Assembly (NCBI GenBank): GCA_028335825.1
Contig: JAIOKI010000003.1
Span: forward strand, 434,001-498,000
Reading direction: 5' to 3'
Source of the DNA: Nosema muscidifuracis
Lineage: Eukaryota; Microsporidia; Nosematidae
Length of the DNA: 64,000 bases
Part shown: positions 17,123-27,448 of the stretch, piece after piece
Layout: each line of letters begins with the position of its first letter
Numbering within the stretch: the stretch's first letter is position 1
Translations under genes and position numbers: made by a program
Notes under the pieces: generated by a model
The model's database searches: none
What the model was told of the DNA's origin: nothing
What the model saw: the letters and a program-made list of their open reading frames with translations, nothing else

Positions 17123-19726
17123 TTAATTTATTTCATGCTCTAAATATTTTAAATCTTTGGATACATTTCCATATTTCTTAACAATATCCAAAATTTCATT
17201 GTACCTTTTACGAATTCTTTTCGATGGATGAAATAATCCTATAACAATATATTTGATAATAAATTCACTACCAAAAAGTTTTGTTATAATCTCGATAAAA
17301 TCATCAAATTTCTTCTTAATTATAACATTAGTTTCTAATATATTGTACCATATCAAATTTAAAAAATGTATAATTATTCTTGTATCCATTTCTATAATAC
17401 TAGTTTTTTTTAATATCTCATTACACAATTCTATACCACAAATTCTAAATTCGATATTATTAGTTAAAATACAATCTTCAAAAATAGGAATAACAAAAGG
17501 AAGATATAATTTTGAAATATTACATTTTGAAATTGTTCTTGTTATTACTAGTTTGACTTTTTCATCTACATATTTGTAATCCACCAATAAAATAGGAAGG
17601 ATATTATAAAGACCTACATGATCTGCTAAACTTGAAATTCCAAGAATAAGACCTTTTTTTACATTTTTATTAGTAGATTCTAAAAATTCTGTATAAATAT
17701 TTACGATTTCTTGTGGTGCAATATAATCAGATATTTGTATAAGCAAATCGAAAGCACATTTTTTACTCTTAATATACCAAAATGATAGATAATCCATAAC
17801 ATCGTAACAAATTCTTATAAATTCAGGTTTACTAATATTATGCTGTATATTTTTATTTAATTTAAGTATTGTTGAAATAAGAATTATTATTTTTTCTTTA
17901 ACACGATCATTTTTTATCTTTAAAATTGGAGATAATTCTAAAATAAAATCTGTAAATTCTTTATATTTCGTAATTTGGTATATTTTTGATAAAATTGATA
18001 ATTGAATACACAAAATTTCGTGATTGGATTTATCAAGTTTTTCATAAAGCATTTCAGCGAATTTTTTTAAATCAACAGTTTCAATTTTAAAAAGAATTCT
18101 CTTAATTAAACGATATCCTAAAATTTGAGTCTGTTTATCAATTGCTCTAATTTTATTTTTTCCTATTTCAAAAATTTTATACCATTCCAAATCTTTTGGA
18201 TTTGCAATATTAAATAACTTAATTACATTTTTTATAACAAATTCATTATTATTCTTAATAAGTATAAAAAGATTTTCTTTATATAAATTAATATTTTCAA
18301 TTAATATATTCTCATACTTAGAAAATATTTCTAAAATTGTATCCATAATATCCTTAATTAAAATCATATTTATAAGTTTATATTCAATATCTATATTAGG
18401 TAAAATCTTTAAGAATATCAAAATTATCATTTGTTTATATTCTATAAATTTTGTATCTAAAAAATATTCTAAATTTTTTAAAATATAATTACTTGCTGAT
18501 TCGTAATCTAAATTTTCAAAAATTCTATAAAATATTTTTATGCAATTTATATCGAAATTATTAATTTTTGATAAAATTTCAAATGTTATTTGAGATAAAT
18601 TTTGATTATTTTGAGATAAATAAGCTAATGATCTAAGTAAATGAAAAATATATAAAATTTCTTGGTGTGTAATGGAAAGATTCAATTTCTTTCTAATTAT
18701 CTCACATAAATCAATACCTTCATTTACTCTGAGATTGCAAAATGATAATAATTCTTTTATTATCATATCTGAAAATTTTATAATTTCTTTATCATCTATA
18801 ATTGATTTTATGCATAAATGAGAAATAATATTTGAAATTTCAATTTTTATGTATCTAAATCCAATTTCAAAAGACTTGAATAAAAAATTATGCATTTCTT
18901 CTATAAAATCACTTACTTGATCATTAACGAATCCTAAAATATGAAAATGTGCTTTCAAAAAAATAAATTTTTTTCTATTATTTTTTGATTGAGTTTCGTT
19001 CCCTAAAATAAATTTATGTACATTTTTGTATCCGTAATAAATTACTGATAAAGCTATAATCTTACTTAAAACATCTTGTATTTTCTTTTCTTCAGATTCT
19101 AATTCATTATTTATTAAGTTTAAAATATTATCGAATTCATTCATGTAAAAATAAGATAAAATATCAATAACTTTATGCTTTATATTATCATCTTTAAGTA
19201 AAATTATAAGAATGTAAAATATTTCTTTTTTTAGCTTAATATTTTTTGATTTTAATATTTCATCTATGATTCTTAAAATTCTTTCTTTATCTTTAATAGT
19301 CAAGTTTTGTGATATAAAAAGAAAAATAATCTTCTCTGTCAGAATTTCATTTCCACAAAATTTTTTTAAACGTTTTTCTGCTTTTTTCTTTTTATGCCTA
19401 TCACCTTTTAAAAGATCAATTAAATATTTTAAAACTTTTTTTTCTGAATCATCTTTTGTGTACGTAATCTTTAAAAAAAACTGAGCTTCTTTTTCATTAA
19501 AATTTCCATATTTCTCTAGTTTTGTTATGTTTATAGTATCAATATCTTTGATATCATAAATCTCATAATTAGTATTAGGAAGTATTAAATTAAGCTCATC
19601 TAAAGTCAAATCACGTCCATTCATAAACATAAAAGTAGAATCCATATTGAGTTTTACTTTCTTTATATTAGTTTCATTATATTCTTCTATATCAAATAAT
19701 TCTCTTTTCTCTTTATTTTCAGACAT
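17123..19726 (-). CDS. HSH155: SF3B1 / Hsh155, U2 snRNP HEAT-repeat protein
   Basis: An 867-residue, almost wholly helical HEAT-repeat solenoid. The N-terminal LTLDELNLILP recalls the DEELDALFP segment of SF3B1. The C-terminal third aligns by eye with SF3B1 landmarks: EFIRICYDVMDYL (EWMRICFELLELL), ILPILLVDYK (VLPALMNEYR), FVIPIFEDCI (AVTPLLEDAL) and IVIGLFHPSKRIRKRYNEI (CLQGLFHPARKVRDVYWKI). SF3B1 clamps the U2 snRNA-branch site duplex. It is somewhat shorter than yeast Hsh155 (971). The start is preceded by AACCCATTTTT. Its presence implies that splicing is retained, although no intron is recognised in this window. Confidence 0.8.
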   Translation of the reverse strand: MSENKEKRELFDIEEYNETNIKKVKLNMDSTFMFMNGRDLTLDELNLILPNTNYEIYDIKDIDTINITKLEKYGNFNEKEAQFFLKITYTKDDSEKKVLKYLIDLLKGDRHKKKKAEKRLKKFCGNEILTEKIIFLFISQNLTIKDKERILRIIDEILKSKNIKLKKEIFYILIILLKDDNIKHKVIDILSYFYMNEFDNILNLINNELESEEKKIQDVLSKIIALSVIYYGYKNVHKFILGNETQSKNNRKKFIFLKAHFHILGFVNDQVSDFIEEMHNFLFKSFEIGFRYIKIEISNIISHLCIKSIIDDKEIIKFSDMIIKELLSFCNLRVNEGIDLCEIIRKKLNLSITHQEILYIFHLLRSLAYLSQNNQNLSQITFEILSKINNFDINCIKIFYRIFENLDYESASNYILKNLEYFLDTKFIEYKQMIILIFLKILPNIDIEYKLINMILIKDIMDTILEIFSKYENILIENINLYKENLFILIKNNNEFVIKNVIKLFNIANPKDLEWYKIFEIGKNKIRAIDKQTQILGYRLIKRILFKIETVDLKKFAEMLYEKLDKSNHEILCIQLSILSKIYQITKYKEFTDFILELSPILKIKNDRVKEKIIILISTILKLNKNIQHNISKPEFIRICYDVMDYLSFWYIKSKKCAFDLLIQISDYIAPQEIVNIYTEFLESTNKNVKKGLILGISSLADHVGLYNILPILLVDYKYVDEKVKLVITRTISKCNISKLYLPFVIPIFEDCILTNNIEFRICGIELCNEILKKTSIIEMDTRIIIHFLNLIWYNILETNVIIKKKFDDFIEIITKLFGSEFIIKYIVIGLFHPSKRIRKRYNEILDIVKKYGNVSKDLKYLEHEIN

Positions 19727-19900
19727 AAAAATGGGTTAAAGAATTGATTTAATTTAACATTAAATCTAAACTTCTCAGATTTAATCATATTTTAAATAAA
19801 TGTCTTTAATTATCACGATGACAAGTATAAATTATATCAATATATAACAATTAATTTTACTAAAGATATTAATGTGTTATTTAATTTAAGATAAGTTCAG

Positions 19901-20014
19901 TTACGGCCATATCTACTGTAAAGCACCGGAACTCGTCAGCTCTCCGAAGTTAAGCCAGTAAGAGCCTAGTTAGTACTAAGATGGGAGACCGCTTGGAAAA
20001 GCTGGGTGCTGTAA
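19901..20014 (+). rRNA. 5S ribosomal RNA
   Basis: The sequence has the universal 5S landmarks: 5' TTACGGCCATATCTAC, loop A/B CACCGGAACTCGTCAG, TCCGAAGTTAAGCC, TAGTTAGTACTAAGATGGGAGACCGC and the 3' GGGTGCTGTAA. Helix I forms between TTACGGC and GCTGTAA. A T6 Pol III terminator follows at 20015-20020. Ends are uncertain by about three bases. The gene stands alone, unlinked to large rRNA genes, as usual for dispersed 5S genes in microsporidia. Confidence 0.93.
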
Positions 20015-20045
20015 TTTTTTGTTAATATAAATTTATTTGTAAATC

Positions 20046-20232
20046 AATAATAATAAAATTATATTATTAGACTAGAAAGTTTTATTTTTAAATAATTAAT
20101 ACTAAAATTACATTCTTATAATAGAAAGGTTTTATTTTTAAATCATTAATACTAAAATTACATTCTTAAAATAGAAAAGTTTTAATTTTAAATTATTAAT
20201 ACTAAAATTACATTATTAGAATAGAAAAATTT
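20046..20232. repeat. 50-bp tandem repeat downstream of 5S rRNA
   Basis: ATTAATACTAAAATTACATT recurs at 50-bp spacing (ACTAAAATTA at 20101, 20151, 20201), each with AGAAA(G)GTTTTATTTTTAAA. About three and a half copies are present. No gene is seen in 20021-20326. Confidence 0.88.
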
Positions 20233-20326
20233 AGCTAGTTTATATAACAATATTAAAGGACTCAATTATGTAAATTTCAAAATAAGAATGTAAGTTAGCA
20301 ATAAACAATAGAAAAAGTTAACATAT

Positions 20327-23300
20327 TTATTCAAAATCTTTCAACTTTTCAACTCCGCCTTCAAAATATTTTTGTTGTATACAGTTGGGTAGATTTAAAA
20401 ATCTTGTAATTATTTCTCTTATTATAGGCTTCTTTATGGAAGGAGGTTTAAGATGAGTCTCTTGATCATTAAAATTTTCAGGGTTCAGTCCAAAAGTATC
20501 TTCACTTACTGATAAATAAGCATTTTGCAATTTATATAATTCACTGTATAAAGATTCATCCAAAATATCTATTTCTATCATATAATTGCTATCAGATACA
20601 AAAACAGGATTAAGCATTTTAGATTTTGCCTTTTTCATAACCAATCTTCCTAAATTAAATTTTGTTTCACATCTCTTAACGAATTTCGTTCCATCACAGC
20701 TTAATATATTTTTAGGTGAGTATGTATAAGTGTGCAAATTCCCTTTCACATCCATACAGATTATAGATAAAGAAGACCCTCTAACGATAAAATCGATATG
20801 TGTCGCATATTTAATTGGATTACTTGTGCATATTAAATTAAGACGAACTGGTCTAGTCTGATAATAAAAAAATGAAAGCCCTCTGTAAATATCAGATGAT
20901 AATACATAATTTTTTATAGTTACCAATGATGTGCTCAAAGTGTGTAGATCGTGTATTCCAATAGGGATAAGTCCTTCACTTCTGTCAATTTTATAGACCA
21001 TTGTTTTTATTCCAAGTACAACAATTACATTTCCTTTAATTTCATCACATTTAATTATACAACCCTTTATATTCTCAGAAGCAATAAGTTTCAACTTTTT
21101 ATCTTTATATTTAGTTGTCTCATCAGTAACTATATCTATCAATTCTAATATAACCAATCTTCCTCTGGAATGTTTATCTTCTCCTTCAATTTTTGTTATA
21201 CACACAACAATAAAATTACTTTTTCCGTTGATACCTATTGAGTCATTTAAAGATAATTCTTTAATATCAAATACATACTCATCAGGATCCAATTCAAAAG
21301 TCGAAATATATTTATGAGAATTAGTATAAAGATCAATAGAATATTTATAAGTAAATACATCTACATAGGTATCATCATACTCTGATTCTTTAAATTTAAC
21401 CTTCTCACATGCTACTACTAAAATATAATTACCTGAAATTTCAACATTCTTAGGAATCTTTGGTAAAGGTATTTTCTTAAAAATACATCTGTCGTAAATA
21501 TTTAACTCGCTCGTACTACTTAAATTTCTAAAAAAATCAGATTTTTTTAATAATAAATTTTTTTCAAATTTCGGGTATTTAGCGTGGCAAAATTTATTGT
21601 TTGTCAAAAATAATATTTCATTATTATAAACACAAATATCTTGAATGTCATATTTCGATTTATAAAAAAATATTTCATGTCTACTATTAACATAAACAAA
21701 ACATGGCCTAGTTGATTTGAGATATACAAAATCTTCTACTTGATAAATCCATTTTGATTTCTTTGATACATCAAAATATATAAATTCGTCAATTACTACT
21801 TTAATAAGCATATCATCAAACATTTTATATACAGAAAATAATCCTCTATTGTTAATTAAAAATACAAAATAAACATCCTTGATTTTTATAATTTCTATTT
21901 CAATAATTTTATCACTGGTGGATTTAAATTCTTCTTTATTAAATACATAACTAAAATCAAAATTTGATATATTAAAAATTTTTCTTTGGTTCGAAAAATT
22001 ATTCAAATTAAAAAATATTAAATCATTGAAAACAGAAGTCACAAAATATTCATCATAAAAACAAAATGTATTAACATTTTCTAAATTAAATATAATATCC
22101 ATAGATATATTTCTAATTGATAAATTATTATTTACATCCAATAATCCGAAATATATTGAATCTTTAGTTATGAAAAATTTTGCATCTAATATTTCAATAT
22201 CATGATTTATAATATTCTTACCATGAAAAATTATTCTTGATCTTGTTATTTGACATAAAACATCTTTATAAGTAAATAAAGAAATAGTTGAAGAAGAATC
22301 ATTAATTTTAAATGATTCAATATTTTCAAAATCTTTCAATTTTATAGAATGAATTTCATCTTTACTTTTTATATTTATTGTTTGACCAGAAATACAGAAT
22401 TTTTCAGAGTTTATACAATCATAAGACTTTTTTATATCAAATTTTAAAAAATCACTAAATTCTAAAATATAATTCTCGATTCCTTCAGAAACAGCTATAT
22501 ATTCTCCTTTGGCACGTACGCATAAATCATTAACATAACCAATACCTGGAAATTCATATCTTTTATTAAAATAAATAACCTTTTTTTTATTCGATTCTAT
22601 TGAAGTTCCATAAATCTTTTCATATTCTTCATTAATTATTTTTGATAATTCATTTACATTTAATCTTTTCTTTTTAAGCTCTTCGTCTCCATCTTTTGAT
22701 TCGTCAATTGTATTGTAACTTATTTCGAATAAATAAGATCTTTCATTTGAACCTAAAAATACGAAATTCTCATATTCATTAATAAATTTCGGTATAACTA
22801 AATTCTCAACTTTACTGAAATCTATATTTACAATTCTTTCACTATCTAAATTAATTCTTAAATTGTAAACATAACCATCACCATTGAATATAATTAAATG
22901 CTCATCTCTAAAATAAAATTGAGCATCTTTTAGAACAATATCTTCTTGATCTTCTTTACTATATGGTGACATCTTGTTTAATGGATAATAAAAGTAATTT
23001 CCAGTTGTTCTAAATACTAAATCATTGCTAGACACAAAAATTAATATATTATTCGAAAATAAAACTTTTTTTGTGTAACAAGAAACTTCAAACTCGTCTA
23101 TAGCATAAAACGTGTTTAATTTCGAATCGTATGAACAAATAATAGCTTGATAATCTTTTGTATTAATATATGATCTAGGTGTAGAATTAAACACTATACA
23201 AAAAGTTGGTACAGTATAATTGGTAAGAAAAACAAAATCGATTACATTCTTAATTTTATCATCAATATCTGTAAATTTATAAACCTTCGCAGGAAACCCT

Positions 23301-23722
23301 CTTGAATTAACAGAAAATATAGAAAAAAACCTTCTACTAATTTTAAGTATACCAGTATCTCCGCTTAATCTAAAAAAATTAGTATCTTCATGTCTAATAT
23401 CGTATTCATCCTTCTCAAAATATTTTAGAGAATTTACTATAGGAAGATCTTCGTCAAAATGTACTGTGCACATTTTTGTAGATTCGAATAAAACGAATAT
23501 ACCATCCGAATCGTAATCAAATTTATAAGTCTCGATTTGTATAATGTTTTCTAGTAATACTTTATCATATAAAAACACAGGATTGCATCTTTTATCTAGA
23601 ATGTAAAATTTCATTATATTTTTGTTAAATGTAATCAGCCCCTTTCCCGATCTGAAAAAATTTCCTATCGCACAGCCTTCCATGCAATTTATCAAATTTT
23701 TTTTTGAATACAAAATATTCAT
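20327..23722 (-). CDS. CFT1: CFT1 / CPSF160, cleavage and polyadenylation factor subunit
   Basis: A 1131-residue beta-rich protein of the CPSF160/DDB1/SF3B3 beta-propeller family. Features favouring CPSF160 are VIDFVFLTNYTVPTF in propeller 1 (NIIDLQFLHGYYEPT in human), the FVFLGSNERSYLFEI strand, and the C-terminal CPSF_A part with SRGRLVILELIDIV (CRGRILIMDVIEVV) followed by NYVLSSDIYRGLSFFYYQ (NFILAADVMKSISLLRYQ). It scaffolds poly(A) signal recognition with WDR33 and CPSF30. It is shorter than yeast Cft1 (1357). The start has AACCCTTC upstream. SF3B3/Rse1 is the main alternative. Confidence 0.75.
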   Translation of the reverse strand: MNILYSKKNLINCMEGCAIGNFFRSGKGLITFNKNIMKFYILDKRCNPVFLYDKVLLENIIQIETYKFDYDSDGIFVLFESTKMCTVHFDEDLPIVNSLKYFEKDEYDIRHEDTNFFRLSGDTGILKISRRFFSIFSVNSRGFPAKVYKFTDIDDKIKNVIDFVFLTNYTVPTFCIVFNSTPRSYINTKDYQAIICSYDSKLNTFYAIDEFEVSCYTKKVLFSNNILIFVSSNDLVFRTTGNYFYYPLNKMSPYSKEDQEDIVLKDAQFYFRDEHLIIFNGDGYVYNLRINLDSERIVNIDFSKVENLVIPKFINEYENFVFLGSNERSYLFEISYNTIDESKDGDEELKKKRLNVNELSKIINEEYEKIYGTSIESNKKKVIYFNKRYEFPGIGYVNDLCVRAKGEYIAVSEGIENYILEFSDFLKFDIKKSYDCINSEKFCISGQTINIKSKDEIHSIKLKDFENIESFKINDSSSTISLFTYKDVLCQITRSRIIFHGKNIINHDIEILDAKFFITKDSIYFGLLDVNNNLSIRNISMDIIFNLENVNTFCFYDEYFVTSVFNDLIFFNLNNFSNQRKIFNISNFDFSYVFNKEEFKSTSDKIIEIEIIKIKDVYFVFLINNRGLFSVYKMFDDMLIKVVIDEFIYFDVSKKSKWIYQVEDFVYLKSTRPCFVYVNSRHEIFFYKSKYDIQDICVYNNEILFLTNNKFCHAKYPKFEKNLLLKKSDFFRNLSSTSELNIYDRCIFKKIPLPKIPKNVEISGNYILVVACEKVKFKESEYDDTYVDVFTYKYSIDLYTNSHKYISTFELDPDEYVFDIKELSLNDSIGINGKSNFIVVCITKIEGEDKHSRGRLVILELIDIVTDETTKYKDKKLKLIASENIKGCIIKCDEIKGNVIVVLGIKTMVYKIDRSEGLIPIGIHDLHTLSTSLVTIKNYVLSSDIYRGLSFFYYQTRPVRLNLICTSNPIKYATHIDFIVRGSSLSIICMDVKGNLHTYTYSPKNILSCDGTKFVKRCETKFNLGRLVMKKAKSKMLNPVFVSDSNYMIEIDILDESLYSELYKLQNAYLSVSEDTFGLNPENFNDQETHLKPPSIKKPIIREIITRFLNLPNCIQQKYFEGGVEKLKDFE

Positions 23723-23970
23723 GAAGGGTTCATTTACAAAAAAAAATAAACCTGTTTAACTAAGATGATAAAATAGCAATATAATTAGAAAAATATATTA
23801 AATATGTGTTACGAGATAACTTCATTTTACAAAATTTAAAACTTTATCAGATTATATTAAAAATTGGTTCATTAAGTTAAAATTTACAGTATATTAGATT
23901 TCATTTATACATTACTTAAATATGTTTGTAAAACCAATTTATAAATCTTTTTATATCAAACATTTGAAAA

Positions 23971-24207
23971 ATAATAAACTTAATGATTTAGAATTATTAT
24001 TATAAACTTTGATAAAAATAACGTTTTGTTCATAAATTACGTATTTTCGAAATAATAAACTTAATGATTTAGAATTATTATAAACTTTTATAAAAATAAC
24101 GTTTTGTTTATAAATTACGTATTTTCGAAATAATAAACTTAATGATTTAGAATTATTATAAACTTTGATAAAAATAACGTTTTGTTTATAAATTACGTAT
24201 TTTCGAA
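23971..24207. repeat. Three-copy tandem repeat of 78-81 bp
   Basis: ATAATAAACTTAATGATTTA starts copies at 23971, 24052 and 24130, each containing AAAAATAACGTTTTGTT and ATAAATTACGTATTTTCGAA. Copies are nearly identical and the 78/81 difference is one ATT. The rest of the gap 23723-24424 shows no gene. Confidence 0.92.
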
Positions 24208-24424
24208 ATATTTTATGACAGTTAAAAATTTAGAAATGGAATCTTTCCATTTTATTTTTTTTTGTTAAAGTCTTCTTCTTAGAGTAAAAGATCTTACATA
24301 AACATACTCTTAAATATTTTTTAGATTTTTCTGTTGAAAAATAAATAGTCTTAAAACTTTAAGTTAACCAATTATTTGAAAGTTTTAAATTCTATTTTAA
24401 AAACCATCTCAGCCCTTCAAAAAA

Positions 24425-25567
24425 ATGTTTTCACTGTTCGATTCGAAAATTACAAAAAAAGAAGAAAACAATCTTAAGACCCATAGCTATAAATCAGTTG
24501 ATAAATCTATATTATCAGCCTATATATTTAAGAAGTACACATCTATGGTACTAAATCATACACCAAGAATAATTTCTCCTAATGCTTTAACCTTATTTGG
24601 ATTTCTTATTATGGCTATTAATTTTTTAATTGTAATATGTGTTGATCAAGATTTGAAAAGTAAAACTGAATGGCTTGCTTTGCTCAGCGGTCTTTCATTA
24701 TTTTTTTACTTTACTATGGATAATTTAGACGGTGCACAAGCAAGAAGACTGAAAGAAGTCTCTCCTATGGGACAACTTTTTGATCACGGTGTTGATTCAT
24801 GTGTTGTCTTCTTTTGTATGATTACACTTATGTCGTCAATGAGATTAGGATTTTCTTATACTTCTATTATGGTTATGTTGTCAGTAATGTATGGATTCTA
24901 TTTCTCAGGACTCGAAGAAAAATTCACTGATGTTTTCGAATTCGGATTAATAAGTGGACCTACTGAAGGAATCATGCTGATGGTCGTTCTTCATTTTTTA
25001 TCAGCATTTTATGATCAGAAATTTAAAGCTACTGTTGATAATTTTATTCATTATCCTCCATTGACTAAGACTGTCACATTTGTTTACATTTCTCCTCTCG
25101 CTATAATGGCATTATTTGTCTTCATTTTTAATTATATTACCTCATACATGAAATCAGTTAAACTAACAAATGCTAAAAAATCCAATGACGTTTTCAAGAG
25201 TTACTTTAGTATAGGATTGTTAATTTTTCCTTTAATGATGATTCATACTAGTTTTTTAGAATTTAAAGATCACCAGCTAATTAATTTTATGATATTTGGT
25301 CAGAATTTTTCACTTAAGTATATTGAAGAGATTTATTATAATATGATAAATAGAAGGCCTTCTTATACAAATATTATTTTTTTGATGTATCTCGTACTTG
25401 GTGTATTATCTAAATGTCTTTCAAAAAATATTGTATCTTCATTATTAGGCTTTACATTTATATTTTCTACATTTTATTATGTCAGATCTATATTTAACCT
25501 TGTCAGTGCCTGTAAAAATGCTTTAAACATTAATGTTATAGCATTGAATAAAAAGAAAATTAATTAA
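24425..25567 (+). CDS. CDP-alcohol phosphatidyltransferase (ethanolamine/choline phosphotransferase)
   Basis: This integral membrane enzyme transfers phosphoethanolamine or phosphocholine from the CDP form to diacylglycerol, the last Kennedy-pathway step in the ER. The full catalytic signature D-G-x2-A-R-x8-G-x3-D-x3-D is present at D102, G103, A106, R107, G116, D120 and D124. There are about seven to eight hydrophobic segments over 380 residues, close to yeast Ept1/Cpt1 (391-393). The N-terminal LNHTPRIISPNALTLFGF segment is typical. Ethanolamine versus choline preference cannot be told from sequence here. The start is preceded by AGCCCTTCAAAAAA. Confidence 0.9.
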   Translation: MFSLFDSKITKKEENNLKTHSYKSVDKSILSAYIFKKYTSMVLNHTPRIISPNALTLFGFLIMAINFLIVICVDQDLKSKTEWLALLSGLSLFFYFTMDNLDGAQARRLKEVSPMGQLFDHGVDSCVVFFCMITLMSSMRLGFSYTSIMVMLSVMYGFYFSGLEEKFTDVFEFGLISGPTEGIMLMVVLHFLSAFYDQKFKATVDNFIHYPPLTKTVTFVYISPLAIMALFVFIFNYITSYMKSVKLTNAKKSNDVFKSYFSIGLLIFPLMMIHTSFLEFKDHQLINFMIFGQNFSLKYIEEIYYNMINRRPSYTNIIFLMYLVLGVLSKCLSKNIVSSLLGFTFIFSTFYYVRSIFNLVSACKNALNINVIALNKKKIN

Positions 25568-26024
25568 ATTAAATGATTTGTTGTTATTAAAAGTATCTTC
25601 TTTTACATAGCAAATTAAATGATTATTTTATTTTATGAACTGTTTTGTAAAATTATATTTAATTTTTTTAAGCTTAGTTAATAAAACGTTAAACAGATTA
25701 AAAAATATTTTGAATGTGTAGATTATGCGAATTACTTAATTAAATATTTTTAGTACTGGGTGATTCATTCTAAAAATAATTTAATACTAGCAGTAAAAGT
25801 GATATTTTAAACATTGAAACTTTAGTAAATCAAGATTATTGGTTATAAAAATATCTAATATTAATTTGATTGTTATGAGATGACTTAATCTAAAATATAA
25901 TTATTAAATAACTTTTAACTTGAATTATCTTAAAAAATATTCTCTAAGAATTGTTTTGTTCTAAAAACTTAACCTTTTTTGATATTCGAACGAAAAATAT
26001 TTTTTTAAAAATTTTACCCTTAAA
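25568..26024. other. Gene-free stretch upstream of AsnRS
   Basis: AT-rich sequence without clear tandem repeats, RNA genes or open frames with a start signal. Loose similarity between two GTTATGAGATGA/GGGTGATT-containing segments near 25755 and 25875 is too weak to call a repeat. Confidence 0.5.
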
Positions 26025-27365
26025 ATGTCTGAAAAAATTGATATCGAAAACTTGAAAATAAGTGGAAAATATGAAAAAATGGAATTAAAGATGATTTCAT
26101 CAAAAGATATAGGTAAAATGATACAGACCTTTGGTTGGGTAGATATATGTAGAACAGGAAAGGCTATTACTTTTTTTGATTTGACATGTCAATTCAAAAC
26201 AATTAAATGTGTTTATGAAAAGAAAATAGATTTGACAAAATGTACTACACTGACAATCTACGGAAAAGTACAAGAAAACAAGTCTAAAAAAGACAAGATT
26301 GATTTTGAAATTTTGATTGATGAAATTGATATTTACAACGGTGCAATTGCTCCTTCTTTCCCATTGAACAAGGAATCAAGTTTTGATACTATGATGAAAT
26401 ATGGACACTTAGCTTTACGTACAAAACCAAGAGCTTTCTTTTTAAAGGCTAGATCTGCTTTATTGAGAATTATAAGAGATATTTATTACGAAAATGAACA
26501 TATTGAAATTACTACACCAACAATTGTACAAACTCAAGTAGAAGGAGGTTCTACTCTGTTTAGTTTGAAATATTATGATAAGGAAGCTTATTTATCTCAA
26601 TCATCTCAACTTTATTTGGAGACTGTAGCACCAGTAGCTTATAGAGCTTTTTCTATTATGCCTTCTTATAGAGCTGAAAAAAGTAACACTACCAGACATT
26701 TGAGTGAATATACTCATGTCGAAGCAGAACTTGCTAATATCAAATTTGAAGATCTTTTAAACAGTATTGAACACTTAGTAACAGAATCTATAAAAAGATT
26801 TTATGATTTATTAGGTGATGAAATTAAAGAAATTTATCCTGATATGGAATTACAATCAGTACCAAAAAGACCTTTCAAGAGAATTAGATATTCAGAAGCT
26901 ATTAAATTTTTAAATGATGAAGGAGTCAAAAAAGATGATGGAACTGATTTCGTAATTGGAGATGATATTCCAGATTCAAGGGAGAAAATCATCTGTGAAA
27001 GATATGGTAAAGGAGAACCTGTGTTTATGACTAATTTCTTGGTAGAACATAAACCTTTCTATATGAAGTTGGATGATTCTGATGAAAAATATACAGAAAG
27101 TGTTGATTTGCTTTACCCAGGTATTGGTGAAATAGTAGGAGGAAGTATGAGATTGGATAAATACGAAGGATTGCTCGAAGGTTTCAAAAGAGAAGGAATT
27201 AGCACTGAAAACTACGAATGGTATTTAGATATGGCTAAATTTGGACCTTGTTTACATGGAGGATATGGACTTGGATTTGAAAGATTACTTATGGCAGTAA
27301 TGAAATATACTAACATCGAATTTGCTACATTGTACCCCAGAAATACAAGAAGATGCCAGCCTTAA
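26025..27365 (+). CDS. DED81: Asparaginyl-tRNA synthetase
   Basis: A 446-residue class IIb synthetase. An N-terminal OB-fold anticodon-binding domain (about 30-110) is followed by the catalytic core: EGGSTLF, YLSQSSQLYLE, motif 2 YRAEKSNTTRHLSEYTHVE, PGIGEIVGGSMR and the motif 3 region GGYGLGFERLLMAV, ending in YPRNTRRCQP. The GEIVGGSMR and C-terminal RRC-P distinguish AsnRS from AspRS. The family's eukaryotic N-terminal extension is absent. The start is preceded by ACCCTTAAA. Confidence 0.93.
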   Translation: MSEKIDIENLKISGKYEKMELKMISSKDIGKMIQTFGWVDICRTGKAITFFDLTCQFKTIKCVYEKKIDLTKCTTLTIYGKVQENKSKKDKIDFEILIDEIDIYNGAIAPSFPLNKESSFDTMMKYGHLALRTKPRAFFLKARSALLRIIRDIYYENEHIEITTPTIVQTQVEGGSTLFSLKYYDKEAYLSQSSQLYLETVAPVAYRAFSIMPSYRAEKSNTTRHLSEYTHVEAELANIKFEDLLNSIEHLVTESIKRFYDLLGDEIKEIYPDMELQSVPKRPFKRIRYSEAIKFLNDEGVKKDDGTDFVIGDDIPDSREKIICERYGKGEPVFMTNFLVEHKPFYMKLDDSDEKYTESVDLLYPGIGEIVGGSMRLDKYEGLLEGFKREGISTENYEWYLDMAKFGPCLHGGYGLGFERLLMAVMKYTNIEFATLYPRNTRRCQP

Positions 27366-27448
27366 TTAAATAATTTATTTAATAAATACTTTTTTGTTGG
27401 TTCAAGAAGTTTGTATAAATTTTATAAAAATAATATTTTTTCCCCTGC

